64,000 nucleotides of DNA from Cacajao melanocephalus (lineage: Eukaryota; Chordata; Mammalia; Primates; Pitheciidae). The translations under genes and the position numbers were made by a program. How positions within the stretch are numbered: the stretch's first letter is position 1; the number at the start of each line of letters is the position of its first letter. Where the stretch lies: positions 79,558-143,557 of the forward strand of contig CAUYLG010065585.1 of NCBI GenBank assembly GCA_963573385.1, in the 5' to 3' direction. The notes under the pieces are model-generated. The model worked only from the letters and a program-made list of their open reading frames with translations, ran no database searches and was not told the DNA's origin. This document shows positions 37,030 through 50,029 of this stretch, in pieces.

Positions 37030-38300
37030 ACATTCTTGGAGGTCACAGGGACCATGAGGTTCACCATTCATACCTGGATATTACCTTGACAAAGTAGTTG
37101 TCGAAGGTAAATGCTAGTCCCAGCATCAAATGTTTCCACCTTTCTGTGGCCATCTCTTGAATGTTTCCACCTTTCCGTGGCCATCTCTTGGATGTTTCCA
37201 CCTTTCCGTGGCCATCTCTTGGATGTTTCCACCTTTCTGTGATCATCTCTTGGATGTTTCCACCTTTCCGTGGCCATCTCTTGGATGTTTCCGCCTTTCC
37301 CTGGCCATATCTTGGATGTTTCCACCTTTCCCTGGCCATCTCTTGGATGTTTCCACCTTTCTGTGGCCATCTCTTGGATGTTTCCACCTTTCCGTGGCCA
37401 TCTCTTGGATGTTTCCACCTTTCCGTGGCCATCTCTTGGATGTTTCCACCTTTTCGTGGACATCTCTATTGCAGTTTACTTGAGCCTCCCTGTGACTCAG
37501 GACACCTTCCAAGGAGTCCTTTAGTGACTGCATCGCTGCCTTCTTGACATCATCATAACTGGCTTCCTCTAGGCAGTAGGTCATATCCCTGAATGATGTA
37601 TTGGGATGGTGATATAGAAAACTTGCCAGTGTGCCCTGTTAAACTCAGAGATGACCTTGCCACTTGACCACTGGCCTTGGCAGTGTCTGTGGATGTCAGA
37701 TTATGTTGTGAGCCAGGCCGTCACACTTCACTTTGTTAGAGGGGCCGTCTCCTGGGAAGTAGTGTTGGTGTGCACTGTGATCATGAGTACCTCCACGAGG
37801 CCATGATTGTTGTGGGTAGTCTTGGCTGGGGGGCTTGGGTGGTAAGTAGTTGGCGGTGGGCATTGTTGACAGTCTTGAGGGAGTTTTCATGCTTCTCATT
37901 ATATACATGTGTCTATCAGCAGAGGATGAAGGAAGAGATGGTGACTCCTTTGGTTCCCTTCAGGTGAGTGTCAGATTTCTCAAGGGAGCTGTAGACTCCT
38001 CCACATACTCAATGTTAGAATTGTGCCATTTGATCTTGGTGGGGTCTTGCTCCTGGGAGATGGAGACGGGTTTTCCCATGATCACGGCCTCCCGTCTGCA
38101 GCCCTGGCCATCCCTTTAGACCTGTGGCGTCACTAGAACATGGCACAGCATGAAGCTGTTCAGCGAAGGGATCAATGGAAAGGGCAGTGGAGAGGTCATC
38201 ACTGGCCACCGACAAATTGTCCGGGGTTGAAAGTAGCCCTGGTGATCAGGTGCCTCATGCAGCACAACCGTCCTGTCAGCTCTCAGGGAGGTGGCTGGCA
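37030..38300 (-). pseudogene. GAPDH processed pseudogene, antisense
   Basis: The minus strand follows the GAPDH mRNA without introns, from near the start region (about 38,290) through the NAD-binding domain to the C-terminus (about 37,035). Recognisable stretches in sense are 'gatcaccagggctactttca' near 38,255, 'tctcccaggagcaagacccc' near 38,055, 'atgagaagcatgaaaactcc' near 37,895 and 'tatgatgatgtcaagaaggc' near 37,550. Functional GAPDH is the glycolytic glyceraldehyde-3-phosphate dehydrogenase. This copy is dead: frameshifts are frequent, the segment around the catalytic cysteine (near 37,865) has lost about five bases including that codon, and a tandem repeat has been added before the C-terminal strand. 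The absence of introns points to L1-mediated retroposition. High divergence marks it as old. Confidence 0.92.
37130..37470 (-). repeat. 31-bp minisatellite inside the GAPDH pseudogene, 11 copies
   Basis: Eleven head-to-tail units of exactly 31 bp, 'atgtttccacctttccgtgg' plus 'ccatctcttgg', starting at 37,130, 37,161, 37,192 and so on to 37,440. Copies differ by only one to four substitutions and no indels. The unit is GAPDH-derived: in sense it corresponds to the codons around Ser-Asp-Thr-His-Ser-Ser-Thr-Phe, and single-copy GAPDH sequence continues on both sides. Because 31 is not a multiple of three, reading frames rotate from copy to copy. The long plus- and minus-strand frames across it are artefacts. 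Confidence 0.97.
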
Positions 38301-38459
38301 CCACAGCAGGAAGGCAGCTACCTCGTGAGCAGAGCGGGCTGGAGAGCTCGCAGCTGCCGCTTCCACAGACATTCGTACAGCCAGTTTTTTATCAAAACGT
38401 TGACGTGAACATCGAGGAAGAAGAAGTGAGGTGCACTCCGTGGCTTCTTGACTAGAACA

Positions 38460-38580
38460 CAGGTTTTGAATTTAAATAGAGCTGGCATTTAAACTACTTA
38501 TTTGTTGGGCACATTAAATCATTCCGTGTTTAAGTTTTCTTACCTATAAAAAGTGGGTAACAATTATATATGTTGTTTTT
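38460..38580 (+). repeat. MIR-like SINE fragment
   Basis: 'ggttttgaatttaaatagag' and 'agttttcttacctataaaaa' followed by 'gtgggtaacaatta' recall the MIR core in sense. Confidence 0.55.
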
Positions 38581-40121
38581 TAAAATCACACCATCCAGGG
38601 AAGCGCTGAATGTACTGGAAATCCTCCTACTGTTTATCTGGTATATTTACGGCTCCCAGACGTAAACCTGGCTGCTTACTTCAACCTCATTAACAAGAAA
38701 GTGTCCTTCTCTGTGAATCAAGCCTTTCTCATTCTTGTAGATCTCTTGAGTGAAGCCATAATTGCACCTCTACTATTCGAGTAAATGAACTTCACATTTA
38801 TAGTCCTGGTTAGTAGGGCACGTGGCCCCATGCCTACCGAGAGGCTGTGTACAGTAAAAGTGGACTCGACAGTGCTTGCAGACTCTGAAGCTAGAATGCT
38901 ATTAGGGTCTTAGTGAAGGTGCAGCAGTGTAGGGCTAATGAGATCAAGGATGGACTGGTTACCGCAGATTTAACACTGGATGGGATCTTATAGTTCACTC
39001 TACATTGAGCTGAGGATTCTGCAATGCAGGTTTGTGCTCCTTCTTGCTCCGTTCCTTCCCCGGCTCTGTACTGACCTCCCTGTGAGTTCCAGGCACCAGG
39101 ATTTGAGGATGAAATGCTGGGTGCCCTGTCTCTGTGGACACACAGTCTAGCAGGGACACAGAGCCATGTGAAGCTGTGACATGTGTCCTGTGGAGGCTCA
39201 GAGGAGGCCCTCTCACTGAGGCCTGCAGATGGGAACCACCTGAGCATGTGGCTTAGACCGTCGGCAGATACTGGCACATCTGGTTTCCTACCGAGACCAC
39301 TGTGCTCAGCTGCTCCCTTCGTGGTGTTTTTGCTTGGACCCTGCTCTGGCCACGGTCGTGCCTGACACTGGGTGCTGTTGCATCAGGAGAGGCCACCTTC
39401 CTCTGGATCAGTTGCCATGTGCTCTGCTTCCGTCCTGCCGCTTGATCTCCATCTACACAGCAGTGTGGGTGGAGCCAGGGCCACTCGTCCATCCACACAC
39501 ATCATGTAGATGCATTGTTCACTGCAGGTGTTCTCCAGATGTGCGGCTGGTGATCCAAGGGCATGTATGAATGCACAGGACATAGCCTATTTCTTCCCTA
39601 CAATGCTGTCGTCTGCATCCTCTAGAGTATGGGGCCTGGTCCTCCTCATCATCCTGACTTGAAGGCCAGCTTGGGATATAGCTTCAGAGGTGTCAGGCCA
39701 CGTTGCAGGTGCTGGAGGCCCACGTGGCCCTGCCCATGGAGCATGGGTGAGCAGAGAACAGGGAATGCAGGCGCCAACACGCGTGCAGTCCTTGCCCTGC
39801 CTGGGCCCGGCACTGTGGCAGATCAGTTTCTCATTTAATTCTGACAGCAGTCCTGTGTCATCGTTTTTATTCTCTGGTCTTCACATGATGAAAATACACT
39901 TTGGTGGGATGTAGACACGGAGCTGTCTGGTGGCACAGAGGTCAGAGAGGTTGCATCTAAACTGAGGGCAGGGAGTGTCAGAGGGGGTTTCTTTAGTCTT
40001 CTGGAATAAGGACTAGGAATTTCCTAGTTGGAAAGAGTGGGTAAAGACATTCAGGCATACGGGTGTGAAATAATACAGGTTTCAGCAGCTTTCCCACCAT
40101 GCAGCACAAGGAAAGCTCTGG
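38581..40121. other. Mostly unique sequence, no gene seen
   Basis: About 38,590-38,790 is AT-balanced unique DNA that could be conserved. A weak antisense MIR lies near 39,820-39,960 ('cagtcctgtgtcatcgtttt'). The 128-codon frame (38,891-39,277) has no domain. Confidence 0.4.
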
Positions 40122-40691
40122 CGTGTGTATGTGTGTGTGTGTGTGTCTGTGTGTGTGTTAGAGGTATGTGTTGGGTGTATGTACATCTGTGTGTGTGTTG
40201 GATGTGTGTGTGGTATGTGTGTCTGTGTGTGGGGTGTGTGTGGGGTGTGTCTGTGTGTATGGTCTCTGTGTCTGTGTGTGTGGGGTGTGTGTGTCTGTGG
40301 GGTGTGTCTGTGTCTGTGTGTGGTATGTGTGTCTGTGTACATGTATGGGATGTGTGTGTATGTGTGTGTTGGGTGTTTGTGTGTGGTGTGTGTGTTGGGT
40401 ATGTGCGTGTGGGGGTGTGTGTTGGGTATGTGGTGTGTGTGTGTGTTAGGTATGTGGTGTGTGTGTGTATGTGTGTGTGGGGGTGTTTGTATGTGTGTGG
40501 GGTACATGTGTGTGTGGTGTGTGTCTCTGTGTGTGGGGGGTGTGTGTGTGTGTGGTAGGTACGAATATATGGTATGTATGTCTCTGTGTATGGGGTGCGT
40601 GTGTGTGTGTGTGTGCTGGGTATGTGGTGTGTGTGTACGTGTGTGGGGTGTTTGTATGTGTGTTGGGTACATGTGTGTGGTGTATATGCCT

Positions 40692-40726
<35 letters not shown>

Positions 40727-40848
40727 GGGTATGTGGGTGTGTGTGTGTGTGTGGGTATGTGTGTTGGGTATATGTGTGTGGTGTGTATGTTTTTGTATGT
40801 GGTGTATGTGTGTGTGTGTGTGGGTGTGTGTATGGATGGTGTGTGTTT
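40122..40848 (+). repeat. Large TG-rich low-complexity tract (727 bp)
   Basis: Almost nothing but T and G, arranged as (TG)n runs separated by recurring 'ggtatgtgtgtctgtg' and 'gtgtgggtgtgtgt' words, so it is part microsatellite and part degenerate minisatellite. It opens long frames in many phases: Cys/Val-rich on the plus strand (to 241 codons) and His/Thr-rich on the minus strand (340 codons). These are artefacts. Alternating purine-pyrimidine DNA of this length favours Z-DNA. Confidence 0.97.
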
Positions 40849-41039
40849 GACCTGAGACAGGAGGAGTAGTAGGGGTCTGTTGAGGAGGGGCTAGGAGTGG
40901 CTTTGCTGAGGTCTGAACTGTAGCTAGGTGATTGGGGCCAGTGATGCAGTAGGGACATATATGGAAATTTGTTTCTTTATTCTTGGCTCTACTTATGAAT
41001 TCATTTGTTCCAAGTATCTTATCTTCCTTTCTCACTGTT

Positions 41040-41260
41040 GAATACTGATTTAGTAATAATAATATTAGCTGGTACTTGTAGCACTCTTTCCAAATGCCAG
41101 GCACTATTCTCCGTGTTTTTTAAGACTAGCTGGTTTTGTCTTCCCGGATAATCCAGATGCGAAAGCTGCTGCATGAAGAGATCAGGTCGCTCGCTCATGC
41201 GCCCAGGCAGGAAACGGCGATAGGGTCTGAGCTTGGGCAGTCTGCTTTCAGACTGGGTGC
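41040..41260 (-). repeat. MIR-like SINE, antisense
   Basis: 'aataataatattagctggta', 'caaatgccaggcactattct' and 'gcgcccaggcagg' match a reverse-complement MIR. Confidence 0.65.
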
Positions 41261-41559
41261 TATTCACTGTTTTATTCTTTGCTGCTTAAGGTGCATTTTG
41301 TAAAAATTTGAAATGCCTCACATGACAAGTGTTTATTAGCAAGAGGGCTGAGAGACCATATGATAAAATAATGTGATGGTGATGATTTGTTTCCATAAAC
41401 ACACACGCAGCATCCTATCTTCCGAGGAGCCCCAGGCATCAGGCAAGGGTCCTCCTCCAGCTTCTGCTCTCTCTGGACAGGCACGCTCCCCACTCCGAGC
41501 TGCAGCGTCCCCTGTGAGCAACGTCTCTTCAGCCTGACTTCTCCCCACTCAGGATTTGT
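41261..41559. other. Unique sequence, no gene seen
   Basis: No repeat family or exon recognised. Confidence 0.4.
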
Positions 41560-42125
41560 GTGTCACGCTGTCATCACTTGGATGTCCTTGGGAATCTCAA
41601 ACTTACCGTGTCCTAAACCAGAGTCGTGGATCTTCACACCACACCCTGTCCTCCTGCTGCTCCACCGCTCTCCCCAGCTTTGGTAACTGGTGGTGCTCCC
41701 CACCTCAGTAACCTGGTCTTGCATTCTTCTCATTTCTTCAGTCAGGAGTCTAATCTTGAAGACATCTGCGGCTCCCCTTTCTCCTCCCCGCTGAGCGAAC
41801 AGTCTGTCGGTTCTGATGTCTTTAACCGCAGCACGCGTGCAGAGCCTGGGCAGTGTTCACTCCACACCTCCCGCTGGACGTGTCCCATCAGTCTTCACCT
41901 GGCAGTTACTTCCTCCGCTGGGTGGGCCCCTGTCTTCCACGTTGCAGCCAGAGTGTTCTGCTTTTTAAGGAAGTCATTCAGATCATGCCTTTAGCTAAAA
42001 AGTCTTCGAAGGCTTCCCAGCTCCTTCAGAGCACAGGCGTGGGTCCTTTCTGAGCCTGGTTTGCCTGTGTGGTCTGGCTCCGGCTGCCTCTGCTTCCTCG
42101 GCAGCCCGCCACGTGGCCCCTCACA
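41560..42125 (+). repeat. L2-like LINE region
   Basis: The right part (about 41,980-42,110) is the L2 3' region: 'ttcgaaggcttcccagctcc' and 'tgtggtctggctccggctgc'. The left part has the Ser/Pro-rich look that often precedes it, but is less sure. Confidence 0.5.
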
Positions 42126-43069
42126 GCCAGTGTTTGTCAAGCGATGGATGGGTTGAGTGTTCAATTCGTGTGTGTAGCCCAGTCATGTGGAAAGGGCCAC
42201 TGGAGATTAATTGGTCCAAATCCATATTTCACAGGTGGGAAAGTTGATGCCAAGAAAGGAAAAGTGACTTTTTTGAGTCTACACCTAGGCTTGGTCGGGG
42301 AGTGGTGGCCACACTCCAGGTCTCTCCTGCAGGGGTTCTCAGTTTACCACCTCGCCTGCTGTTGGCCCTGGGTCAAGTGGAGCAAGACATCGAAAGACGC
42401 TTCTTTCCTGTTGAAATCACACTGACCCTTCCTTTATCAGTGGCCTTCAGTGTGGTTGGCTTTTGGGGTCAGGTGCACGTGAGTTCCGTGGTTTACTAGC
42501 TGCGGGAGCTGGAGCAGTGTGCCTCACTTTGCCGGGCGACCGTTGCTCTTTAAGGCCTTGCTGTCTGATAGGATGGGGAGCCCCGAGAGACCCAGTGTGT
42601 GCAGCTCCTAGCGTTGTGTCTGGCAGGGGCCGGCCACCTAACACTGGTTGTTAGGATTGCTTCTTGCTGACCTGCTAGCTGTTTCTAGCCCTCTGAGTTA
42701 CTTGTTGGCATTTTTGCTGTGGGTCTCCATCCACTTCCTGCATGTGTAACACCTTAGTGCTTCTGCTTGAGTTGAATTTCAGTCATACAGCTTTTGGGGA
42801 TATAGCATTCCTTCCTATAAGTCAGAAATCTGTTGAAGTGCCTGGCTCTCAAGTACCCTTCTCTAATATTGAAGATCAGCAGTATTTAAAAGGCCACATC
42901 CTATGGCCAGAGAGTATTTCTCATAACTAAATGAGTGCAAATGGAAAATATCCTAATTGCTTATGGCTTGTAACAGTGAATTAATGTCAGGACAATTCTG
43001 TTGATTCCCAACAAACCTCTGCTGCCTCATTTCATGCTGATTGTATTTCAGTTTTAGTGTATTTATTAA
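42126..43069. other. Mostly unique sequence
   Basis: About 42,210-42,280 could be a small antisense MIR ('tatttcacaggtgggaaagt'). Otherwise I recognise nothing. Confidence 0.4.
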
Positions 43070-43877
43070 AATCACCCCTTCCACAGTTTACCCTCTTCCA
43101 GCTGTATATACAGGAGTCCCCCCTTCTGCAGTTTACCCTTCTCCAGCTGTGTATACAGAAGGAGTCACCCCCTTCCTCAGTTTACCCTTCTCCAGCTGTG
43201 TATACAGAAGGAGTCATCCCTTCCGCAGTTTACGCTCCTCCAGCTGTGTATACAGAAGGAGTCATCCCTTCCGTAGTTTACCCTCCTCCAGCTGTGTATA
43301 CAGAAGGAGTCATCCCTTCCGCAGTTTACGCTCCTCCAGCTGTGTATACAGAAGGAGTCATCCCTTCCACAGTTTACCCTCCTCCAGCTGTGTATACAGA
43401 AGGAGTCCCCCCTTCCTCAGTTTACACTCCTCCAGCTGTGTATACAGAAGGAGTCATCCCTTCCACAGTTTACCCTCCTCCAGCTGTGTATGCAGAAGGA
43501 GCCTTCCGCAGTTTACCCTCCTCCAGCTGTATATACAGAAGGAGTCATCCCTTCCGTGGTTTACCCTCCTGCAGCTATGTATACAGAAGGAGTCCCCCCT
43601 TCCGCAGTTTACCCTCTCCAGCTGTATATACAGAAGGAGTCCCCCCTTCCGTAGTTTACCCTCCTCCAGCTGTGTATACAGAAGGAGTCCCCCCTTCCGC
43701 AGTTTACCCTCCTGCAGCTGTGTATGCAGGAGTCCCCCCTTCCGCAGTTTGCCCTCCTGCAGCTGTGTATGCAGAAGGAGTCCCCCCTTCCGCAGTTTAC
43801 CCTCCTGCAGCTGTGTATGCAGAAGGAGTCCCCCCTTCCGCAGTTTACCCTCCTGCAGCTATGTATACATAAGGAGA
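43070..43877 (+). repeat. 48-bp minisatellite, about 17 copies
   Basis: Tandem units built on 'ccagctgtgtatacagaagg' followed by 'agtcatcccttccgcag' and 'tttaccctcct'. Most are 48 bp; a few have small deletions (for example at about 43,110, 43,500, 43,612 and 43,727). Left-hand copies mostly read 'gtcatccc', right-hand copies 'gtcccccc' and 'gcagctgtgtatgcag', so variants are sorted along the array. None of the three forward frames of the unit has a stop, which yields 313- and 271-codon frames even though indels shift the phase. I do not regard these as genes. Confidence 0.97.
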
Positions 43878-44059
43878 AAAACTGTGAGCATCTTGAAAGC
43901 AGCATTTAGCACCAAGTACAGAGAGCCAGGCTCGGCATCTATGGAACTGGTCTTCCTTCGGGAACCCAGGCCTGCCTCTTAGGGACAGCGCCAGGTTTCT
44001 GTTCAGTCTCGTTCTTTCTCTGTTTCCTTAGCTTTTCTTTGGGAGATAGCACAGGACTG

Positions 44060-44245
44060 CTGGAAGAGCAGGACCTTCGGACTCAGGCCTGATTTTGAAC
44101 TTTGTGGCAAGGCTGTTTATTTCCCTAAGCTTTCAACAGTAGTGAGCTTTTTGGGTAGTAATACCTGTGTAGCATTGTGGTAGGACTGAAAGTTCCTCCA
44201 GCGCTATTCACAGTGCCTGGAGCACAGTAGGAGCCTACTAAATGT
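44060..44245 (+). repeat. MIR SINE
   Basis: 'cttcggactcaggcctgatt', 'gctgtttatttccctaagct' and 'cagtgcctggagcacagtag' give a nearly complete sense MIR. Confidence 0.75.
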
Positions 44246-44284
44246 CAACTTTCTCCTTTCTCTACGATATGTTGTGAAGGTGCT

Positions 44285-44415
44285 GTCATTCAGTTAAACA
44301 GAATGCATGTGGAGCGCCTGCTCTTCAAGGCGCTCGGTATGGAGCATGGTCCCTGCCCACAGGGAGCTTTTATTCTGTTAAAGGAGCCAAGCACTTGTGC
44401 TACAGTGTGGTAAGG
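44285..44415 (+). repeat. L2-like LINE fragment
   Basis: 'atggtccctgcccacaggga' then 'gcttttattctgttaaagg' matches the L2 'cctgccctcaaggagct' type region. Confidence 0.5.
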
Positions 44416-44764
44416 AAGAGGTGGAGAAAGTGCTCCATGCTATTTATTGAGGAGGTGCAGCAGGCTGGGCTTGGCAGCATCACAGAGACTGCCAAGGTGA
44501 TGTGAGTTGTCCACAGAAACCCAATAACCAAGGAAGAATTTGTCAGTGGGAAGAGGGGAGGGTGAAGAGGTGGGGGAAATATTTGTAAAGCCATGTTATG
44601 AAGTGTGGAAAATGTATGATTATTAATAAGATTATCCATCCATCCATTTAACAGACATCGATCCATAGTTAATGTATTAATCATCTTCAAATGTAATTTG
44701 ACTTAGTAAGCATTTATTGAATACGTGCTTTGTGCCAAGTCCTGTGTTGGATACAGACACACAC
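44416..44764. other. Unique, with a small L2 end
   Basis: About 44,705-44,760 is L2-like ('gcatttattgaatacgtgct', 'gtgccaagtcctgtgttgga'). The rest is unrecognised. Confidence 0.4.
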
Positions 44765-46690
<1,926 letters not shown>

Positions 46691-47129
46691 CCAGGTGTGA
46701 TGGGTACTCTAGCGGTGTAGAAGCAGAGTGCTCATGTGGCATGTATTAGAGAGTGGCAGAGTTTCCTGGAGACGCTGCAAAGGCTTCTGAGAGAAGCTGA
46801 AATTCGGCTGGAGCATAAGTACAGGTAGGACGTGGTGGCCCTCTGTGCTGCTGTGGTCTATGGCATGGGGCTCATCACCCAGGCAGTTAGGCAGGAGGTT
46901 CCCGGTTCAGTCTGGCCCTCAACTCTCTGACTTAATGCTCTCCTTAGTACCCAAAACCAGACTTTCAACTTGGTCTTCTAACAGTCCCCAGACATACCCT
47001 CTCCTCTGGACCTTGCATCCTGACTCTTCTCAGCCACCACGGGACTCCTGCGCCTCTTGGCTGGAAGCTGTGTTGGTGGCTGCTTCTGTTCAAACCCATC
47101 CCTGCACTGCTGTGGGTGGATCACTTAAT
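46691..47129. other. Unique sequence, no gene seen
   Basis: The 96-codon frame (46,845-47,135) has no recognised domain. No repeat identified. Confidence 0.4.
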
Positions 47130-47530
47130 TTGTAGTTACTTGGCATCTTTAAGGCATCATTAACACTGAAGAAAGACTTTGGCAGAAAGTGCTAATTAAC
47201 TGGAAAGTAATGATATGGCTTTCATTTGTGAGTTTCTTTGGCCTTAAGTCAACCGTTGCGCTGGTCTCTTGGGGAATGAGCCCCAGCCTTTGGTCCTGAA
47301 TGTGTGACTTATTAAGTGGACCACATCACAGCTCTTAATTTTATGTCATATTATAGAAACAGAGCAGAAGGAAATCTGTGGTGACAGGTTCAATTGGGGT
47401 CTTTAACTATTAGAGATCTACTTCATATACATTTAAATTGGCTGGCATACATATGAGGATGATTGTTTTTCACTGACAATAGTCTTAGTTATATTGGAAG
47501 TTGTGAAACATTAGGAAAATGAAGAATAAC
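47130..47530. promoter_or_regulatory. Candidate conserved non-coding element
   Basis: Repeat-free, AT-rich block with a 'gtgctaattaactggaaagt' homeodomain-type core, an ATTA-rich centre and 'ctttggccttaagtcaac'. It looks like regulatory DNA by texture, not by any measured conservation. Confidence 0.25.
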
Positions 47531-47839
47531 TGTTCATATAAGATCCGGTCAAAACCTCAGGCAACATCTGGCATGACACTCAGGTTTTAAGGTGAGGAGA
47601 TTGACAACTAGAAAAGTGATGTGACTTCTCCCAGGTCATGTGAACTTTTAATTGTGGTGAATAATAACCTCACTGCTGCTGCTTCTGCTACAGAACCTAG
47701 GACTCATAAATCTCCATCTGAAGCCTTTTGTGGGGCCTCACACTCACCTTTAGACATGGGCAGTCCCACATCAATGTGGCCCATATTGTGACTTGGAGTC
47801 TTTAATAATGTTTATGAGTGATTGTATGCCTATTAATGG
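47531..47839. other. Unique, possibly an old MIR
   Basis: About 47,580-47,720 may be an antisense MIR ('ggtgaggagattgacaacta'). Nothing else recognised. Confidence 0.4.
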
Positions 47840-49915
47840 TCACAATCAATTTCTCAAATCAACTTTACTGAGTGTAATTTGCATTCGATAAAATGCAGCC
47901 TCATTAACCAAACAATTTGATGAATTGTGACAAATATATACTCCATGTAATGATCACCACCATCAAGATATAGAATATTTTTAACATCCTCCAAAGTTTC
48001 TCTAACCCCTTTGCAGCTAACCCTCTCCTGCCCCTAACTCCAGGCAACTACTGATTTTCTTCTTGCCACCAAAGGTTGACCTTTTCTAGTATCTCATATA
48101 CATAGAAGTAGCAGTATGCACTCTTGTGTGGCTGGCTTCTTTCTTTCGGAATAAGGTGTTTTGGATTCTTCCATGTTGTGTATGTATCAGTAGTTTGCTC
48201 CATTGTTTTGCTGAGTAGTATTTCATTTTATGAATTTACTACAATTTGTTTATCCAGTCACCTACCTTTTGTTGGACATGGAGGTTTGGTATTTCCAGTT
48301 TGGTATTATTATGAATAAAGTCTCCATGGACATTTACATGCATGTCTCTGTGTAGATATGTGTTTTTATTTTTTCTTGGTACGGTTTGCTTTGCAGAGTA
48401 ATATGTTAATTGTAGGTTTAAGCTTAGGAGGATTTACCTAACTATTTTTCAAAAGGATTTTACTATTTTATATTAAGTACCACCAGCAGTCTCTGAGAGT
48501 TCCAGTAGATTCCTTAGGATGTTTTTGGTACATGATCATGTTGTCTGCAAACAAAGACAGTTTTATGTCTTCCTTTCCAACATGGATGCCCTTTGTTTCT
48601 TCCCTTATTGAACTTGATAGGATCTCGAGTACAATGCTTATGAAAATCATTATAGCTACGTCCTTGCCGTATTCTGGATTTTAGGTGCAAAGCATTCCAT
48701 TGCTTATCATTAAGTATGGTTTTGACTGTAGGTTTTTCATGAGTGTATTTCATAGAATGAGGACATTCCTTTCTATGCCTAGTTTGCTGAGAGTTTTTAA
48801 AAAGTTACAAATGGATTTTGAATTTTGTCAACTATGATTTCTGAAGCTAATGATCATTCAGCTTTTCCTTTTGTTGCTTGTCAATATTCTATTAATATGT
48901 GAATGACATTGATTTTTGAAGATTAAACCAACCTTGCATTATTGATGGCCATGATATATTACTCATTTTATATTTAAATGAACTTGATTCATTCATACTT
49001 TAAAAATAATTTTTACATTTAAATTCATGAGGGATATAGGCCTCATGAATTGTTTTCTTGGAAGTTTCTATCTGATTTTCATATTTGAGTAACATTGGAC
49101 TCCTAAAAAGTTTGGGAAAGTTTTCTCCTTTTTTCTGATTGCCAGAAATATTTACATAAAATTGATATTTCTAATTTAAATATGCTAGAATTCAGCTGAG
49201 AGACCATCTGAGCTTGGGGTTTCTTTTGGGAGTATATTCTTGTTTGCTTGTTTGTTTATTTTCTGAGACAGAGTCTTGCTCTGTAACCCAGACTGGAGTA
49301 AAGTGGCATGAAACTTGGCTCACTGAAACCTCCACCTCCTGGGTTCAAATGATTCTAATGCCTCAGCCTCCTGAGTAGCTATGATTACAGGCCTGTGCCA
49401 CTAAGCCCAATATTTTTTGTACTTTTAGTAGAGCCGGGCTTTTGCCAGGTTGGCCAGGCTGTCTCAGGCTCCTGGGCTCAAGTGATCCGCCTCTGTCCAG
49501 CCTCCCCAAGTGCTGGGATTACAGGCATGAGCCATGATGTTTGGCCATCTTTTGGAAGTATATTCTTGATTATGAATCCAGTGTCTTCAGTTAGCATGAG
49601 GCTCTTCAGATTTTCTGTTTCTCCTTGTTTCATTTTGGTAATATGTGTCCATTTTATCTGAGTTGTTGAATCTTTAGGCACAAAATTGTTGACACTCTTC
49701 CCTAATTGTCCTTTTAATGTCTGTAGGATCTGTACCAATCATCATTTTCATTCCTGATGTTGGTAATTTGTTGTTCTCTTTTTCCTTGATCAACTTAACT
49801 TGGAGGATTGTCACATTAATTTTTTCAAGAAGTAGGTCTTAGTATAATTGTTTTTCTCTGTTCTTTATCAATTTTCAATTTGATGATTGTCTAATCCTGT
49901 CTTCCCTACTGGTTT
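47840..49915 (-). mobile_element. L1M LINE, antisense, split by an Alu
   Basis: Runs from the L1M 3' end on the left ('catcaagatatagaatattt', 'gattcttccatgttgtgtat', 'attatgaataaagtctcca') into ORF2 ('gttgtctgcaaacaaagaca', 'tccaacatggatgccctttg', 'gtgtccattttatctgagt'). An Alu interrupts it at 49,243-49,547. Coding capacity is lost. Confidence 0.87.
49243..49547 (-). mobile_element. Alu element inserted in L1M
   Basis: Antisense Alu with a TTTG-rich left edge. A long target duplication of 21 bp with one mismatch lies at 49,222-49,242 and 49,548-49,568 (both contain 'agtatattcttg'). Confidence 0.97.
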
Positions 49916-50029
49916 GTTGTTCCTTCTTCTCCAACTCCTGCCTACCCAGCACATGTAGTACTTTCTCCTCCTGTATTCTCGTATATTGTAATACATTTAT
50001 CCATGACACAACATGTCACACTTTACTCA

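Noticed and set aside
37061..37584. Multiple 113-131-codon frames of Trp-Lys-His-Pro repeats
   Set aside because: They come from the 31-bp minisatellite in the GAPDH pseudogene; the unit length is not a multiple of three, so each frame rotates through the same words.
37030..38300. Functional GAPDH or GAPDH-like gene
   Set aside because: Intronless, many frameshifts, catalytic-cysteine region partly deleted and a tandem array inserted; only a pseudogene is supported.
40082..41104. 340-codon His/Thr-rich minus-strand open frame and 241-codon Cys/Val-rich plus-strand frame
   Set aside because: Both are translations of the TG/CA tract; low-complexity DNA lacks stop codons in several frames at once.
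37130..43877. CRISPR-like arrays at 37.1 kb and 43.1 kb
   Set aside because: Units are head-to-tail without unique spacers, in a primate genome; these are minisatellites.
43041..43982. 313- and 271-codon open frames across the 48-bp repeat
   Set aside because: The repeat unit has no stop in any forward frame, so openness is automatic. Indels shift phase without selection against them, and there is no gene context.
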